Shown: positions 21,855 through 34,700, numbered from the stretch's first letter. The stretch: 64,000 nt of DNA from Diphasiastrum complanatum (GCA_029204225.1 CM055094.1:18996065-19060064); one strand, 5' to 3'. Made by a program: numbers and translations. The notes: generated by a model not told the origin, from the letters alone.

Positions 21855-22181
21855 TCCATTCCTGGGGATTGTATAGGTTTTCGCGTAATTTGCTGTCATG
21901 TTTGATTGCTTCCATACGACCTGCATGCGTGATATCGCCATCATGCGAGCGACCTCGTCCCCAGGCCTATTCCTGACACCCTCTCACGTCGTAGCGATAT
22001 CAGCCTGACTTTCCCAGTATCACCATCATGCAAGCCCCTGCCTCTCCCCGTCTGTCTTTGCCACTCTCGCACGTTGTAACGATATCACCCTTAGAGTTCT
22101 CAGTGTCGCCATTACGCGAGATAATTTAGCTCTCTCTTCTGTTGTATCTCTGTCCTTGCATGGTATAGATATCCGGCCTCA
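21855..22181 (+). other. Leader region of the CENH3-like gene, unit 1
   Basis: About 330 bp of relatively GC-rich sequence unlike the AT-rich surroundings, with a loosely repeated word (GCGATATCGCC / CAGTATCACCATCATGCAAG / GTGTCGCCATTACGCGAG). It is conserved at 45581-45907. Several short upstream ATGs occur (for example ATGTTTGATTGC). No intron signals stand out. Confidence 0.45.
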
Positions 22182-22569
22182 ATGGCTCGGACGAAGCAAA
22201 CTGCTAGGCTTACCCATTTTGTTCAACCGTCCCGTCCCCAGACATCTGAACCCATACGTCCGCAAAGACGCGGAAGACCTCGCCGTCCATGGTTGAGGGA
22301 CATCAGGGCCTTGCAGAGGTACACCAAACTTGTGATCCTGAAAGCAGCCTTGTACCGGGATGTGAGGGAGGTTACACGAGATATGACCACGCATCTGCCC
22401 TATGCAGTGAGGTGGAATATCGCTGCATTGGAGGCCCTCCATATTGTATACGAGGACTTCCAGACAAAATTGTTTGAGGATTCGATGTTGTGTCCCATTC
22501 ATGGAAAGAGGGTGACACTGATGCCCAAGGACATGCTTCTTGTCATGAGGTTTCGAAACACCTATGACA

Positions 22570-23725
<1,156 letters not shown>

Positions 23726-23799
23726 ATAGGCTTGACATAGGCTTGTGTGGCAAGCCAACGAAGCTATACCACATGGGTTTGCCATGTAGGCTTGAGTGG

Positions 23800-23849
<50 letters not shown>
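23726..23849. repeat. Satellite end and second GA run (47 bp)
   Basis: A second copy of the satellite end (TAGGCTTGACATAGGCTTGTG ... AGTGGAAT) and a GA run at 23803-23849, leading into GTCTGAGTGAGGAG, the right flank seen once in unit 2. Confidence 0.8.
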
Positions 23850-23851
<2 letters not shown>

Positions 23852-24115
23852 TGAGTGAGGAGTCACACATGAACTACTTCCCTGTGGTATGGCCTAGCAT
23901 CAACGTTGAAAAGAATATCTGATGGAGATAAGAAGGGTCCCAAGCAAATTTCAAATGAGAATCTTGCAGAGAAAGTATTGAAACCACAATTGGCAAGGGA
24001 TCCCAAAGAATCGAACTTGAGTGTACAAGCCCAACAAAAGCGCATACACCAACTCACCACACATGGGAAGATCGTTAAATTTGAATTTGAAGAAAAATCA
24101 TTGAAATGTTTGTAA
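23850..24115 (+). other. Small ORF of unknown function, unit 1
   Basis: 23906-24115 reads a 69-residue charged peptide (KKGPKQISNENLAEKVL ... FEFEEKSLKCL), conserved at 47310-47522. Its last third is also present in inverted orientation at 25735-25830 and elsewhere. No family is recognised; it may be an exon fragment. Confidence 0.3.
23998..24110 (+). repeat. Inverted repeat, left arm
   Basis: About 100 bp (CAAAGAATCGAACTTGAGTG ... TTGAATTTGAAGAAAAATC) that is the reverse complement, with few mismatches, of 25735-25827. The arms are about 1.6 kb apart. Confidence 0.75.
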
Positions 24116-24377
24116 ATTGATGTTTAACAAAATCATATATATGATAATCTTCACACGTGTGAAATCAAGATCTACAAGAAAATCAACATTCTACACATAG
24201 AGATGGACATAAGAGATGAATTCTCCACCAAGAAAGAAACTTTGATGATTATTTCTCCACTTAGGTGCAACTATTTATAGCTTCCAAAATGTCATTTGGC
24301 CACTTGCCCCAAACTTGACCTAATTTGGAAACTTCTAGATACTTCATCAAAAACCTAGAAAATTTAGTCTAGATACA
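24116..24377. other. Non-coding stretch before the 240-bp repeats
   Basis: Contains TTCACACGTGTGAAATC, a 12-bp perfect palindrome, also kept near 47556. No ORF is supported. Copy at 47523-47807. Confidence 0.4.
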
Positions 24378-25100
24378 ATGTACCAGAATTAGCCAATTAG
24401 AAGGGGTCCAAACTCGACCTCATCCACTGATCTACTTGCTAGAGGTAGTTAAACCACTATTTAGGCCCTTATTAACAAATATGAAAATAACTCGAAGTTG
24501 AGATTCATTTTGGACTCCAGAATTGCCAAATGAAAAACGAAAGTAGTTGAAAATTTTTCACACCATGTCCTCTAGACATCTCCATTGATGAATACAATTT
24601 ATAAGTTTTTGAAAGCAATGTACCAAAATTAGCCAATTAGAATGGGTCCAAACTCGACCTCATCCACTGATCTACTTGCCAGAGGTAGTTAAACCACTAT
24701 TTAGGCCCTTATTAACAAACATGAAACTAACTCGAAGTTGAGATTCATTTTGGCCTCCAAAATTGCCAAATGAAAAACCAAACTAGTTGACAATTTTTCA
24801 CACCATGTCCTCTAGACATCTCCATTGATGAATACAGTTTATAAGTTTTTGAAAGCAACGTACAAAAATTTAGCCAATTAGAATGGGTCCAAACTCGACC
24901 TCATCCACTTATCTACTTGCCAGAGGTAGTTAAACCACTATTTAGGTCCTTATTAACAAATATGAAACTAACTCGAAGTTGAGATTCATTTTGGCCTCCA
25001 AAATTGCCAAATAAAAAACCAACCCAGTTGACAAATTTTCACACCATGTCCTCTAGACATCTCCATTGATGAATACAATTCATAAGTTTTTGAAAGCAAT
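24378..25100. repeat. 240-bp tandem repeat, three copies
   Basis: Three head-to-tail units of about 240 bp starting AATGTACCA at about 24378, 24618 and 24858, each with CTCGACCTCATCCACT and CACCATGTCCTCTAGACATC. Unit 2 has two copies at 47808-48290. Confidence 0.85.
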
Positions 25101-25734
25101 TCCAAATGCAATCAGGGTCATGTTTTAGCTCAGTGATCTCTCTTTCACATTACAAAAGTTTTTAAAATACATCGTTCTAGGATTCGATAATGGATTTTGG
25201 AATGAATTATATTTCATTACAGTTTGAACGAGCTTGGAAATTTGAAGATTGAATGAAGCTGTAATCTAGGATTTTCAAAACTCAAAGTTGTTCATGCAAA
25301 TTAAGTCATTTTTGTTAATATATTAAAATGTTGTAATCTAGGGTTTCCAAAAACAAATTGAAAATTTGTTAAAAAAAATGCTTATTCCTTGTTACATGAC
25401 TAAATAACATATAGTTAAAAAGCATATAATGAATCTATGCTATGTTCCAAACATATGCAAGTTACATTGCATTCATTCACACTTCACAAATCATTGGAAT
25501 TTGAATTTGAACGAAATCATTGAAATGAGTAGATCAATGTTTAAATGAAGCAATAAATAGTATAATCTTCCCATTTAATTCAATTATATTTATATATTAT
25601 TGGTGCATTAATAGGATAAAACTCGTTATTATTATTTTCTTTGTTTCTATTGATTCAAGCAAGCACAGCTCATCTAGATGATGACCACAATGCCTCTAAG
25701 GAGAAATAGTTTTTCATTTTTTTTTAAATTTGAT
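25101..25734. other. Non-coding stretch after the 240-bp repeats
   Basis: AT-rich, with TTGTTAAAAAAAATGCTTATTCC and CATGCAAATTAAGTC words. Repeated at 48291-48930 and 49815-50460. Nothing coding is seen. Confidence 0.5.
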
Positions 25735-25830
25735 TTTTCTTCAAATTCAAATTTAATGATCTTCCCATGTGTGGTGAGTTGGTGTCTGCACTTGAGTTGG
25801 GCTTGTACACTCAAGTTCGATTCTTTGCAA
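25735..25830 (-). repeat. Inverted repeat, right arm
   Basis: Reverse complement of 23998-24110. Also present at about 48930-49002 and 50458-50552. Confidence 0.75.
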
Positions 25831-26440
25831 TCCCCCCAAATTAATATAATCAGTAACATTATTCTCAAAGCATGTACTATGAGCTAAACACAACACTTGG
25901 AGAGTAAAGAGTTAGGAATATGTCAAACACTTTTACACCTAGTATTTGGCAAGATCGGATTCTTTGCGATACCCCCCCCCCCTCCCCACCCAATTCTTAA
26001 TATAACTTCTCAAAGCATCTAGTATGAGCTACAAACAGCACTTGGTAAGTCTTAAGACTTGGAGAGTAAAGAGTTATGCATTTGTCAAATACTTTTACAC
26101 CTAGCATTTGGCATGTTAGACACAATGGTAGTAATTATAAGAATGAGTTAGACAAGCTTGTGAAGCCATCTAGAGGTGATTTGTTCTTTAGTTGCCTAGC
26201 TACATATCAAGCTACCCCAAGTTACCAAACAGTTTACTATTATTTTGAGTGACAACCATGAAGCTATCATGATTTGAAATGACATCAATATATTAAGCTA
26301 CTCCCAAGTTGACCCTTTCCCAGGAAGCTTCTCTCTTGAAACTATAGCAAAAAGCTCTTATTCAAAGGAACAATCAAGGGTCGAGTACTTACCATACGAG
26401 ATGAAGACCAACAAGTAGGGCAAGGAAAGAAGATGTACGG
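25831..26440. repeat. Repeat block with C-rich tract
   Basis: Two diverged copies of a segment of roughly 160 bp (CTCAAAGCATGTACTATGAGC and CTCAAAGCATCTAGTATGAGC, each followed by CTTGGAGAGTAAAGAGTTA and CTTTTACACCTAG) separated by a C-rich tract at 25972-25990. Shared with 50553-51148; inverted at 13525-13860. Confidence 0.6.
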
Positions 26441-26995
26441 TTTACTTTGCTATGTGCTTGGAGGTATGCTGAGCATGCTTGGAATATGAAGAACATGTGT
26501 TTTCCAAAAATATTAGTAGTCTCACAAAAAGGCTTGGAGTAACATTAGAATTTGGAAGTGGTGCGCCTACTTTGGATGGATGATCACTAACAAACAATTT
26601 CTGTCTAGTCCTTTTGCCGTGATATATTCCCTCTTGTCGATATGATATTTTCATTGTGTGTCTAAATATTTTTTGAACAGAATATGTGTAACCTAATTAT
26701 TGTTGATTTTGATTTAATGAGCATCCAATGTTCATTTGATACATTAAATCAAATATCAACGATGAGAACATATATATATACACAACGAGAAGAAGGTATA
26801 TCTAGATCATAGATTATGAACTAAAGTGGACATTTCAAAAGCAGTGGAGAGATAGATTAGCAGTTGAGTGCCATATACATTGGCCCTAAATGACTATAAT
26901 GGTCAATCTTAAAAGCTCCAATCAACAAATGTTGATGTTTTCAATGTACTCAATTCAAAAAATTGCGCCTAAAGGATTTTCTTCATAACATTTGT
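26441..26995. other. Region downstream of the minus-strand membrane gene, unit 1
   Basis: Shared with 51149-51700. A minus-strand ORF of 70-78 codons (26442-26654; RQKLFVSDHPSKVGAPL) is conserved between the units but unrecognised. TATATATATA occurs near 26772. It could hold the 3' untranslated region of the next gene. Confidence 0.35.
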
Positions 26996-28557
26996 TCAGG
27001 AATAGTGGGCATCATGCTTATGATATTGCTCGCGCAGCCACTTGGAGCAGGTTCGAGTCAGCATTTGTCTTCGACCAGCAAATGCTTTTGATCTCTGGGT
27101 GTAAGCCTTATCAGCATTGATGATAAAGCCTGAAGTGCACATCTCTTCAAAGATTTGTATGGAGTCTGCAGGAAAGTATTGTATCCGTAAATAGATCTTG
27201 GTATCCTCCATGTGAAGCGCCGGTTTGTTGGGATTGATGAAAAATTGTGGATCCTGCTCAAACCTTCGGCCCATGACAGTCATCAGAAACTAGCAGAACT
27301 TGTGTTGTAGCTTGATTGTAGGATCGTCAGAATCAGAAGTTAATTTGCAAAAATTCTTGATGGATGTATGACATTCCTTCTGAGAAGAGAACGAGCCATC
27401 TATTATCGCAAACTTGCAAGGATATGCTGATATGTTGTTTTCCGATCTCCATGCTAGCGCTCGTCTTCTACGAAAACTTGGGTCGAAAGAAGGATCATTC
27501 TAAATTTGCTTTGGTGATTGATCAAGCATTTCAAAGACGTACGTATCTTTGAGGAATGGAGCTCTCCAACCGGTCGATGCAATTAAATCTAGCTGAGGAA
27601 AGCTCCCGATCGAATTAGATGTCGTCGTTGGAACTGACTTGTCCCCGTCTTTTCGTCCTATCACAGTCGACTTACTGGCATGCTTATGATTTTGCTCACG
27701 TAGCCAGTTGAAGCAGTTTCGAGTCAGTATTTGTCTTCGACCAGTAAATGCTTTTGATCTCTGGGTGTACATGTAACCCTCATCAGCATTGATGATAAAT
27801 CCTGAAGTGCACATCTCTTCGAAGATATGTATGGAGTCTGCAGGAAAGTATTGAATCCGTAAATAGATCCTGGTATCCTCCATGTGAAGGCCCGCTTTGT
27901 TGGGATTGATGGAAAATTGTGGATCTTGCTCAAACCTTTGGCCCATGACAGTCATCAGAAACTGGCAGAACTTGTGTTGTAGCTGGATTGTAGGATCGCG
28001 AGAATCGAAACTCAGTTCCCAGAAATTATTGATTGATGTATGACATTCCTTCTGAGAAGAGAACGAGCCATCTATTATCGCAAAGTTGCAAGGATATGCT
28101 GATATGTTGTCTTCCGATCTCCATGCTCGTCTTCTATGAAATCTTGGGTCGAAAGAAGGATCATTCTGGACTTGCTTTGGTGCTTTCTCAAGCCTTTCAT
28201 TCACGTGCGTATCTTTGAGGACTGGAGCTCTCCAACCGGTAGACGCCATTAATTCTGGCTGAGAAGAGCTCCCGATCAAATTAGATGCCGTCGTTGGAAC
28301 TGACTTGTCCGCGTCTTTGCGTCCTACCAGAATCGAATTACTGATATCATGTTCCTCCAAATCTCTTCCGCATATAGATTTCGTAGTTTTTGATATTTTG
28401 GCCAAACGGATTTTCTCAGCCGCCGATACTATGTTCATTTCTAGGTCCTGCTCCATCTTCCTAAGCCGATGTTGCATCAACAATACTTTTCTGAGACTCT
28501 TCAGCCTCCTGTAAATGACGAAAATAAGAGGCGAAATCAAGACAGAGAACATCGATA

Positions 28558-28594
<37 letters not shown>

Positions 28595-28696
28595 TTCCAT
28601 GCATTGCATTCTATTTGTACTAATTCGAGTTAGACGTTGAGGCATTGTAGTCATATGTATAGAGCATCCCATCCTTAAAGGAGAACTTGTGACCAT
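26996..28696 (-). pseudogene. Single-pass membrane/coiled-coil protein with duplicated domain, unit 1
   Basis: Minus-strand frame from 28696. After an N-terminal stretch and LS repeats encoded by the GA run comes a hydrophobic segment FSVLISPLIFVIYRRLK (about 28550-28500), probably one membrane helix with a basic stop-transfer flank. A helical basic region (RLRKMEQDLEMNIVSAAEKI) follows, then a domain of about 220 residues present twice in tandem (about 28340-27680 and 27670-27000), marked by CNFAIIDGSFSSQKECHTS, EDTRIYLRIQYFPADSIHIF and GFIINAD. TAG codons at 27500-27502 and 27290-27292 interrupt it. The second unit lacks those stops and has a different one, so both decayed after duplication. 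A start after the GA run (ATG near 28552) is an alternative. No known family is recognised. Confidence 0.6.
28562..28592. repeat. (GA)15 microsatellite inside the minus-strand ORF
   Basis: 31-bp run reading as Leu-Ser repeats on the minus strand. The equivalent run in unit 2 (53267-53441) is 175 bp. Confidence 0.95.
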
Positions 28697-29022
28697 TCTC
28701 TAGGTGACTTGAATAAGCTCGCCCTCCATTCATTTCAAAGTCAAGAATAATCCATGCCCCTTTCACACTCATAGCCATCTATACTATACACCCCCCCCCC
28801 CCTTACAACAATCAAATTTTACTTGTCCAAGAATAGGAGAAAGATAAGCATGAGAAAAGGTCACGATTGTATCACATTTTAGTTGCCCAAGACAAAGGTA
28901 GTGCATGAGAAATTAAGGCAACAGGAAAGGCACATTCACAGGTTTGTTTGAAGGGAGCTTTTCATATCGCATAAGCACGAAGAGATGTGACGAAATAAAA
29001 GGTGAAAGTAGATTAATATTGA
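28697..29022. other. Upstream region of the membrane gene with C12 run
   Basis: Contains C12 at 28791-28802 and a stretch with CATGAGAAAAGGTCAC. Shared with 53544-53869. No ORF or clear promoter is seen. Confidence 0.4.
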
Positions 29023-29860
29023 TGTGTGATGTCCCTTTGTGTGAATATTTTCTGGATCCAAACATCTAGTGTGTGGCTGTTAGGCTAGAGATTCCATGAT
29101 ATATTAATCTCAACATCCATTGGAGCGAGCTTCCGATCCACTTGAACACAAAACTTACAAGACTATTTGCTTCATGATGTAAATGTGAATCCAACTTATC
29201 AACCATTACATATAATTTGAGCACAAAAGGGGCCTTTCAAAAACATACCTTTTATTTTTTTTCTCAAAAGTTTCTTCCACATGGTCCAATCAAAACATTC
29301 AAATTTGAAATCTACGTAACGTAGCTCCTTCAAATTGATTTTCTTTTCTTTTTAAAAGAACTATAATTTTGCCTCGGGGCAGCCCGTAAATAAGCCATTT
29401 TATTTGTAGTATAGTATGCAACTCGGCAAAAAAACAGTGTAACTTTTGAACGGCAACTCAAATAGAGACGATTAGGGTGCCATTGGAAAGTTCTCGACGA
29501 GAGCTTTTTCAACGACACCCAACATGACCCAGTTCCGAGCTACGGTGAAGAAGTTATGGCCAGTAAGGGAGTAGCATTATGGTGCATTTAAGAGTAAAGG
29601 ATCAAGCAAATACTTATAAAACTGGTATATGGCAACTTAGACACAATGATAAATTCATGAGAATAAGTTAGTGAAGCTCAAAAAGTCATTTGGAGTGAGT
29701 TCTTGCCGAGTCCCAATTTGTTACCTTGCTATTTGTGAACTTGCCCCAAGATAAGGTGAAAAAAACTTTTAATATTACGAATGACAACCACGAAGCTATC
29801 ATAGTTTCAATCAACATCAATATAATTAAACAACAAAAATCATCACATACATGGGAACAT
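29023..29860. repeat. Composite non-coding repeats
   Basis: 29023-29215 is a piece of the block at 8128. 29216-29580 is shared with 54050-54410 and has a minus-strand 62-codon ORF (29330-29518) not conserved in frame. 29581-29860 (CATTATGGTGCATTTAAGAG ...) is also found at 38290-38570 and 54412-54690. Confidence 0.55.
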
Positions 29861-31260
29861 CACAAAAAATCACAATATCACGCTTTACTGCCATGCTGCC
29901 ACTTGATGGGAGAAGATTTGATGCTGGCACTTCCTTCTTCAGGCATGGAAATGAAATTCAGAAGCCTTGAAAAGCTATAACTTCAAAGGATCGATTTTCC
30001 ATCTTTTAGTGGCGATCTATCATTCGCTACGACAGTGCTTGATTACTCCTTCACATCCTTGGACACCATCTACATACATCCACCACGGATTCGGAGTGCC
30101 ATCATCATCCATTTTCAAAAACCCTAAGCTGTCGAGATCTGCTACATTACACAAAAATCGTCACATCTAGCACGAGCCAAATGCTGAGGGGTAGTGCTCC
30201 TGGAGCTTGTCAAAACCCCACATTCAACACCGATTTGGGTTGAAAGCTCGCTACTAGTACGTTACTACGAAGAAACATCATCGTTTCCACATCCTATCAT
30301 AAAGACATTGCTCCAAATTTTTCCACAAATTCCGACTCTCCATACATTGCCGAGCAATACTCTACATGCACTGCTCATAGAGCCGAGCCCCCAAACTCTA
30401 CATTCACTATGGACCGAGCTGAGCGTCCATACTTTGCATACAAAGTTGACCGAGACGAGTCCATCAAAAGTTGACAGATCCGAAGCCCTCCATAGTCGAC
30501 CGAGCCGAGACTCCACTTGTCTGTTACCAGAGCCGAACCTTCAACAGAGTCCTCAGTCGAGTCCAGAACATGTCTGCCACAACATCTTCCAGTTTTGATG
30601 ACCCAACTCTAGACATAATTGACATCACCATGGAAAGCTTCGATATCTATGAGATGAACACTTGGTACCAGGAGGCACACTAGTTCTTAAGCCACATAGA
30701 GTTCCAACTTCCTCTTTTGATCAGTGGCTATCAGAGCCCATTTTGATTGCATATTGCTTATAACCCCACCGACAGATTTTTCAGATCATGTTACCTCCTA
30801 ACCAAAATTTTGTTTATATTATCCCTATTTCTGGAGCTGACCTCAATACATTTGGCTTCCCTAGGGGACCGAACACAGTTAGTAGGACCCTCAAGAAAAT
30901 TGAATCCATAGCATACTTCAAATACATAGACCCCTCAGCGGACAAATGGAAAAAAAAGATGGTTACCGTAGAGGCCATAAATGATAAGCCCTTAGCTGCT
31001 CCATGTACCTATCTAGCAAAATATACACAGCGCTATAGGTCCAAGATCACGCGTATCCCCATGAAACTATTCCACATGATGGCTGATTCTAGACTACACA
31101 ATGAGAACCTTTATGACTGGTCCCAGTTTGCTTCCAACTGCCTCCATGACTATATCAAGAACAAGCAAACCTCCACGTTATTAGGCTATCTTTTGATAGA
31201 TGTCACTTTGCAGCAGTTGAGCCACCGACCTCGAGTTTGAGACCAGTTGATAGTAGCAGA
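29861..31260 (+). pseudogene. ORF A family, copy 3 (3' end missing)
   Basis: It has the 5' block and one 36-bp repeat fewer (30390-30450). An ATG is present at about 30569 (MSATTSSS), where some copies have CTG. From 30788 to 31240 one frame is open for 150 codons: GADLNTFGFPRGPNTVSRTL, AAPCTYLAKYTQRYRSKI, PMKLFHMMADSRLHNENLYD, AQ-like SQFASNCLHDYIKNKQTS and LLGYLLIDVTLQQLSHRPR. This is the clearest view of the central domain; no family is recognised. The 3' segment is lost at about 31260, where minus-strand copia begins. Confidence 0.5.
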
Positions 31261-31860
31261 TAAAAGCGACTCCCTCGGAACCAGCGATCCACTATTCTGA
31301 CCTTGAGTGTGAGGCTTTTGTTGTTGCTGTTACACTTGATTCTTGACCTTGGAATAGTCTTTCTTCTTGGTGTACAGGGCCATGGATTTGTTTTTGATGG
31401 ACAGGCCGTTGGTCTTTCTGCGCATTTCTTCCTGAACAAAATGACCGATCACCTTTTGAAGAGTGAGGCCGGGTTGTGTGGAGATCATCACCCCTTTAGC
31501 AATGATCTTGCCATCCTTCTTGATGCTACATGTATTTGTAGAGAACTCCACAATCAAACGATTGTCAAGCAATTGCCCTACACTAAGCAAGTTCTTAGTG
31601 ATACTGAAAATGTAAAGCACTCCATCAATCTTGATCTTCCTTGAAGATCCCAAGCATAAAGGTATGGATCTTATTCCTTCTATCTTATAAGCATAATTAT
31701 TTGCTGTAAAAATTCACGTGATAGGTCCTTTATAGGTAGATAAGGTTGAAAAATACTCCCTCTTACTTGTCATGTGGGAGCTAGCCCCACTATCTATCCA
31801 CCAAGGGTCCTCACCTCTTATGCTTGAAGATGAGAAACTTGACATCATGACGAAATCTTC
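31261..31860 (-). pseudogene. Copia protease/pre-integrase remnant with foreign tail, unit 1 to 2 boundary
   Basis: On the minus strand, WWIDSGASSHMTS lies at about 31800-31760 and LLSVGQLLDN at about 31590. At about 31490 the copia frame (KKDGKIIAKG) changes into VMISTQPGLTLQKVIGHF and KNKSMALYTKKKDYSKV, which is not found in the 7.1 kb copy. Its lysine-rich character resembles the gag C-terminus of another copia element, but this is not certain. Copy at 56111-56730. Confidence 0.65.
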
Positions 31861-32690
31861 ATGAGAGCTCTCCTCTTCCTCTTGACCAAGGTTTGCTTGA
31901 CTTTGAGTTTGCTTCTTCTTGAAGCACTCCGAGGCATAGTGCCCTGTCTTGCCACAAAAGTAGCATTTGATCTTCGACTTATCCTTCTTTGGCTTGCTCG
32001 AGCTTTGACTTGGTTCTTCTTGAATGCAACACCTTTTCCTTTGTATTTTCTCTTGATCTTGATGAAAAGAGCCTTGTCATCTCCATCATTGAGGGAGAGC
32101 TTCTCCATCCTTAACTTGATGTGAGTTCTCCTACTCTCCTCGACCATGAGGAATCCTTGGAGATCTTCAATTGAAGGCAACTTGCCCATGACTGCATAGC
32201 CTTGCACCAAGTTAGCAAAATCCATACTTAAACCATTCAAGATTGGTTGAACAAGTTCACTTTCCTTAATGGAATATCCTATGTGAGCAAGCTCTTTGTT
32301 TAAGTCCTTGACTCTCAGCACATATGGATTTGATTCTTCAAGGATATCAACCTTGAAGTATTCTTGGATTCATATATCTTTTGAAGAGTTTTTCATGATT
32401 CTTGAGCCAAGATGCAAGCACCTACCTCCTTAAGAAGCTCATGAGCCACATTCATTTTATACAATGGAGAGCAACCTTGCACCTCCTTTTTGTATTTTGC
32501 AGCTTCTTGAGGGTGAATAGGCTCATCCTCTTCACCACTCACTATATCCATTAGATCTTGTAAAATAATGATTGATTCCATTCTTAGCTTCCAAATTGAA
32601 TAATTAGAAGCATTCAATCTATCATGTCAATCCAAAAGATATGCATTCATTGATCTCGACTGCCTCCTCCTTGATCTCGACTTCACAAGG
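31861..32690 (-). pseudogene. Ty1/copia gag with zinc knuckle, across the unit boundary
   Basis: Capsid: LNASNYSIWKLRMESI (about 32610) and ESELVQPILNGLSMDF (about 32265) in different frames. A CCHC zinc knuckle, CYFCGKTGHYASEC (spacing C-x2-C-x4-H-x4-C), lies at about 31977-31936 but is out of frame with the capsid ORF 31845-32321. At 32098 the sequence AGCTTCTCC is uninterrupted; this is the site occupied by the LTR element in unit 1. Confidence 0.88.
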
Positions 32691-33008
32691 ATATAGGATT
32701 CACCTAACCTGAACCAAAAGGAATCATATGCACATAAATATTCCTCTTCAAATCATTCCTACAAGATCAGTTGAATCATAATGCAATAATCAATCCAAAC
32801 TATATCACAAATCAAGCAAAATTGAACACAATCTTGACTAGAATTGCATTCACTTGATGAGCACTTGTCAAAAACTTTGGGATGACCCTAAAATTTAATT
32901 TCTAAGATCTCAATAAGTCTAAGAACTAACTATTATAGTACCAAAGATAAGGATCTACCTTCCTTTTGATTGATTGAAAACTACGTGGCAGACCTACGTG
33001 GTAGACCT
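32691..33008 (-). repeat. Copia 5' leader, unit 2
   Basis: Intact relative to the truncated 3116-3240 copy. It ends GACCTACGTGGTAGACC, with a short direct repeat (CTACGTGG twice). Primer-binding site not identified. Confidence 0.6.
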
Positions 33009-33610
33009 ATGTCCCTTTGTGTGAATATTTTCTGGATCCAAACATCTAGTGTGTGGCTATTAGGCTAGAGATAGCATGATATATTAATCTCAACATCAAT
33101 TGGAGCGAGCTTCCAATCCACTTGACACGAAATTTACAAGACTATTTGCTTCATGATGTAAATGTGAATCCAACTTATCAACAACGTGATTCCTTAGTGC
33201 ACAATGTATCACTATCATCACGTGGTAGAAAGTGATTCACTTTTGTGCATATGTTCCATAGAGATGTGAGACACTTTACTGCAAATAGGCTTGAAAAAAT
33301 TGGAAGGTAATTTGGTTGTACAAGAAGCAAGCGTTAAAGATTGTGCTCTCTTTCTCTTACCTTAAATGGCGCAAAAAAAGCTACTAGAATATCGAACCAA
33401 TAATATCACAAGCTACATTTGAATGTGCTAAGATAACACGAAAGTGCAGCACAATTTGCTTATAATAGGCTACTTGCAAATGATCATAATCATGGTGAGC
33501 TGCAAACTCGATCTTTGCCAGTACAAATTAGCCTACACTTGGTATAAATAGCATCATTTCCACCAAAAAGAAACTTTCAGAGGAAGTTGATTTGTAGAAA
33601 AACTAGAATT
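33009..33610. repeat. TATA-containing block, unit 2
   Basis: Same as 8128-8760 with TATAAATA at 33543-33550, plus a segment (AGAAAGTGATTCACTTTTGTG, a short inverted repeat) present here and at 58100 but not at 8340. Confidence 0.55.
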
Positions 33611-34412
33611 TCAACCTCATAAAACTCTTTAAGAATCTAGGTCTTTAATTTTCTCATTTGGTGTAGCTATGTATGTAAGCAAATGTTTCAGAACATTACA
33701 AAAAGTCACAATATCATGCTTTACTGCCACGCATTTTTTTTAGGAAATGCAAACAAACTCTGATGGGAGAAGATTTGATGCTGGCACTTCCTTCTTCAGG
33801 CATGGAAATGGAAATCAGAAGCTTTGAAAAGCTATAGCTTCAAAGGACTGATTTTCCATCTTTTAGTGGCGATCTATCATTTGCTACGACCATGCTTGAT
33901 CACTCATTCGCATCCTTGGACACCATCTACATACATCCACCACGGATCCAGAGTGCCATCATCATCCATTTTCAAAAACCCTAAGCTGCCGAGACTTGCT
34001 ACATTACACAAAAATCGTCAAAACTAGCACGAGAATGTTGAGGGGTAGTGCTACTGGAGCTTTTCAAAACCACACATTCAACACCGATTCGGGATGAAAT
34101 CTCTCTACTAGTACGTTATTGTGAAGAAACATCATTGTTTCCACATCCTATCAGAGCGACATTGCTCCAAATTTTTCCACAAATTTCTAGTCTCCATAAA
34201 CTACCGAGCAATACTCTACATACACTGCTCATAGAGCCGAGCCCCCATACTCTTCAATCACCGTGGACCGAGCCGAGAGCCCATACTATGCATTCACTGT
34301 GGACCAAGCTGAGCTCCATACTCTGCATACAAAGTTGATTGAGCCGAGTCCATTAAAAGTGGACCGATCCGAAGCCCTCCACAGTCGATCGAGCCGAGAC
34401 TCCACTTGTAAA
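33611..34412 (+). repeat. ORF A 5' part joined to gypsy, unit 2
   Basis: Homologue of 3241-4025, offset about 30.39 kb. The 36-bp repeat zone is at about 34230-34320, with one base lost (GCTGAGCTCC) shifting the frame. No intact protein. Confidence 0.65.
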
Positions 34413-34700
34413 TAGAGTTTAAAAACCATACTATGGTATTTAAAGAATTGTTTGACCAGATAGTCTCTATTTATGGGGAGACTAATGTACTCTCATCATC
34501 GATGGTTTGCTCGGCGGAAGTTATGGAAAAACTACATGATTCTAAGTATGAGCTTTTTCATCTTGTTTTGAAATCTCGTATGCATTGTGATGTGAACGAT
34601 GATGTGAATGTGTTAACATGCTTTAACACCAAAAATTGGCATCAAGAACAGCTTCTAATGCAAGATTTAAAACAAGATTCAATGATGTTTTTCCTAAATA
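34413..34700 (+). pseudogene. Ty3/gypsy linker fragment, unit 2
   Basis: 34433-34705 reads EVMEKLHDSKYELFHLVLKS and continues through CFNTKNWHQEQLLMQDLKQD; the stop present at the same place in the other copies is a TGG codon here. No catalytic residues are present. Confidence 0.6.

Noticed and set aside
22289..22477. Second ORF overlapping the CENH3-like gene
   Set aside because: Shifted frame of the histone ORF with no independent support.
31303..31644. Plus-strand ORF with hydrophobic start (LLLLLHLILDLGIVFLLG)
   Set aside because: It is the antisense of copia protease and its fused tail; the minus strand carries the recognised motifs.
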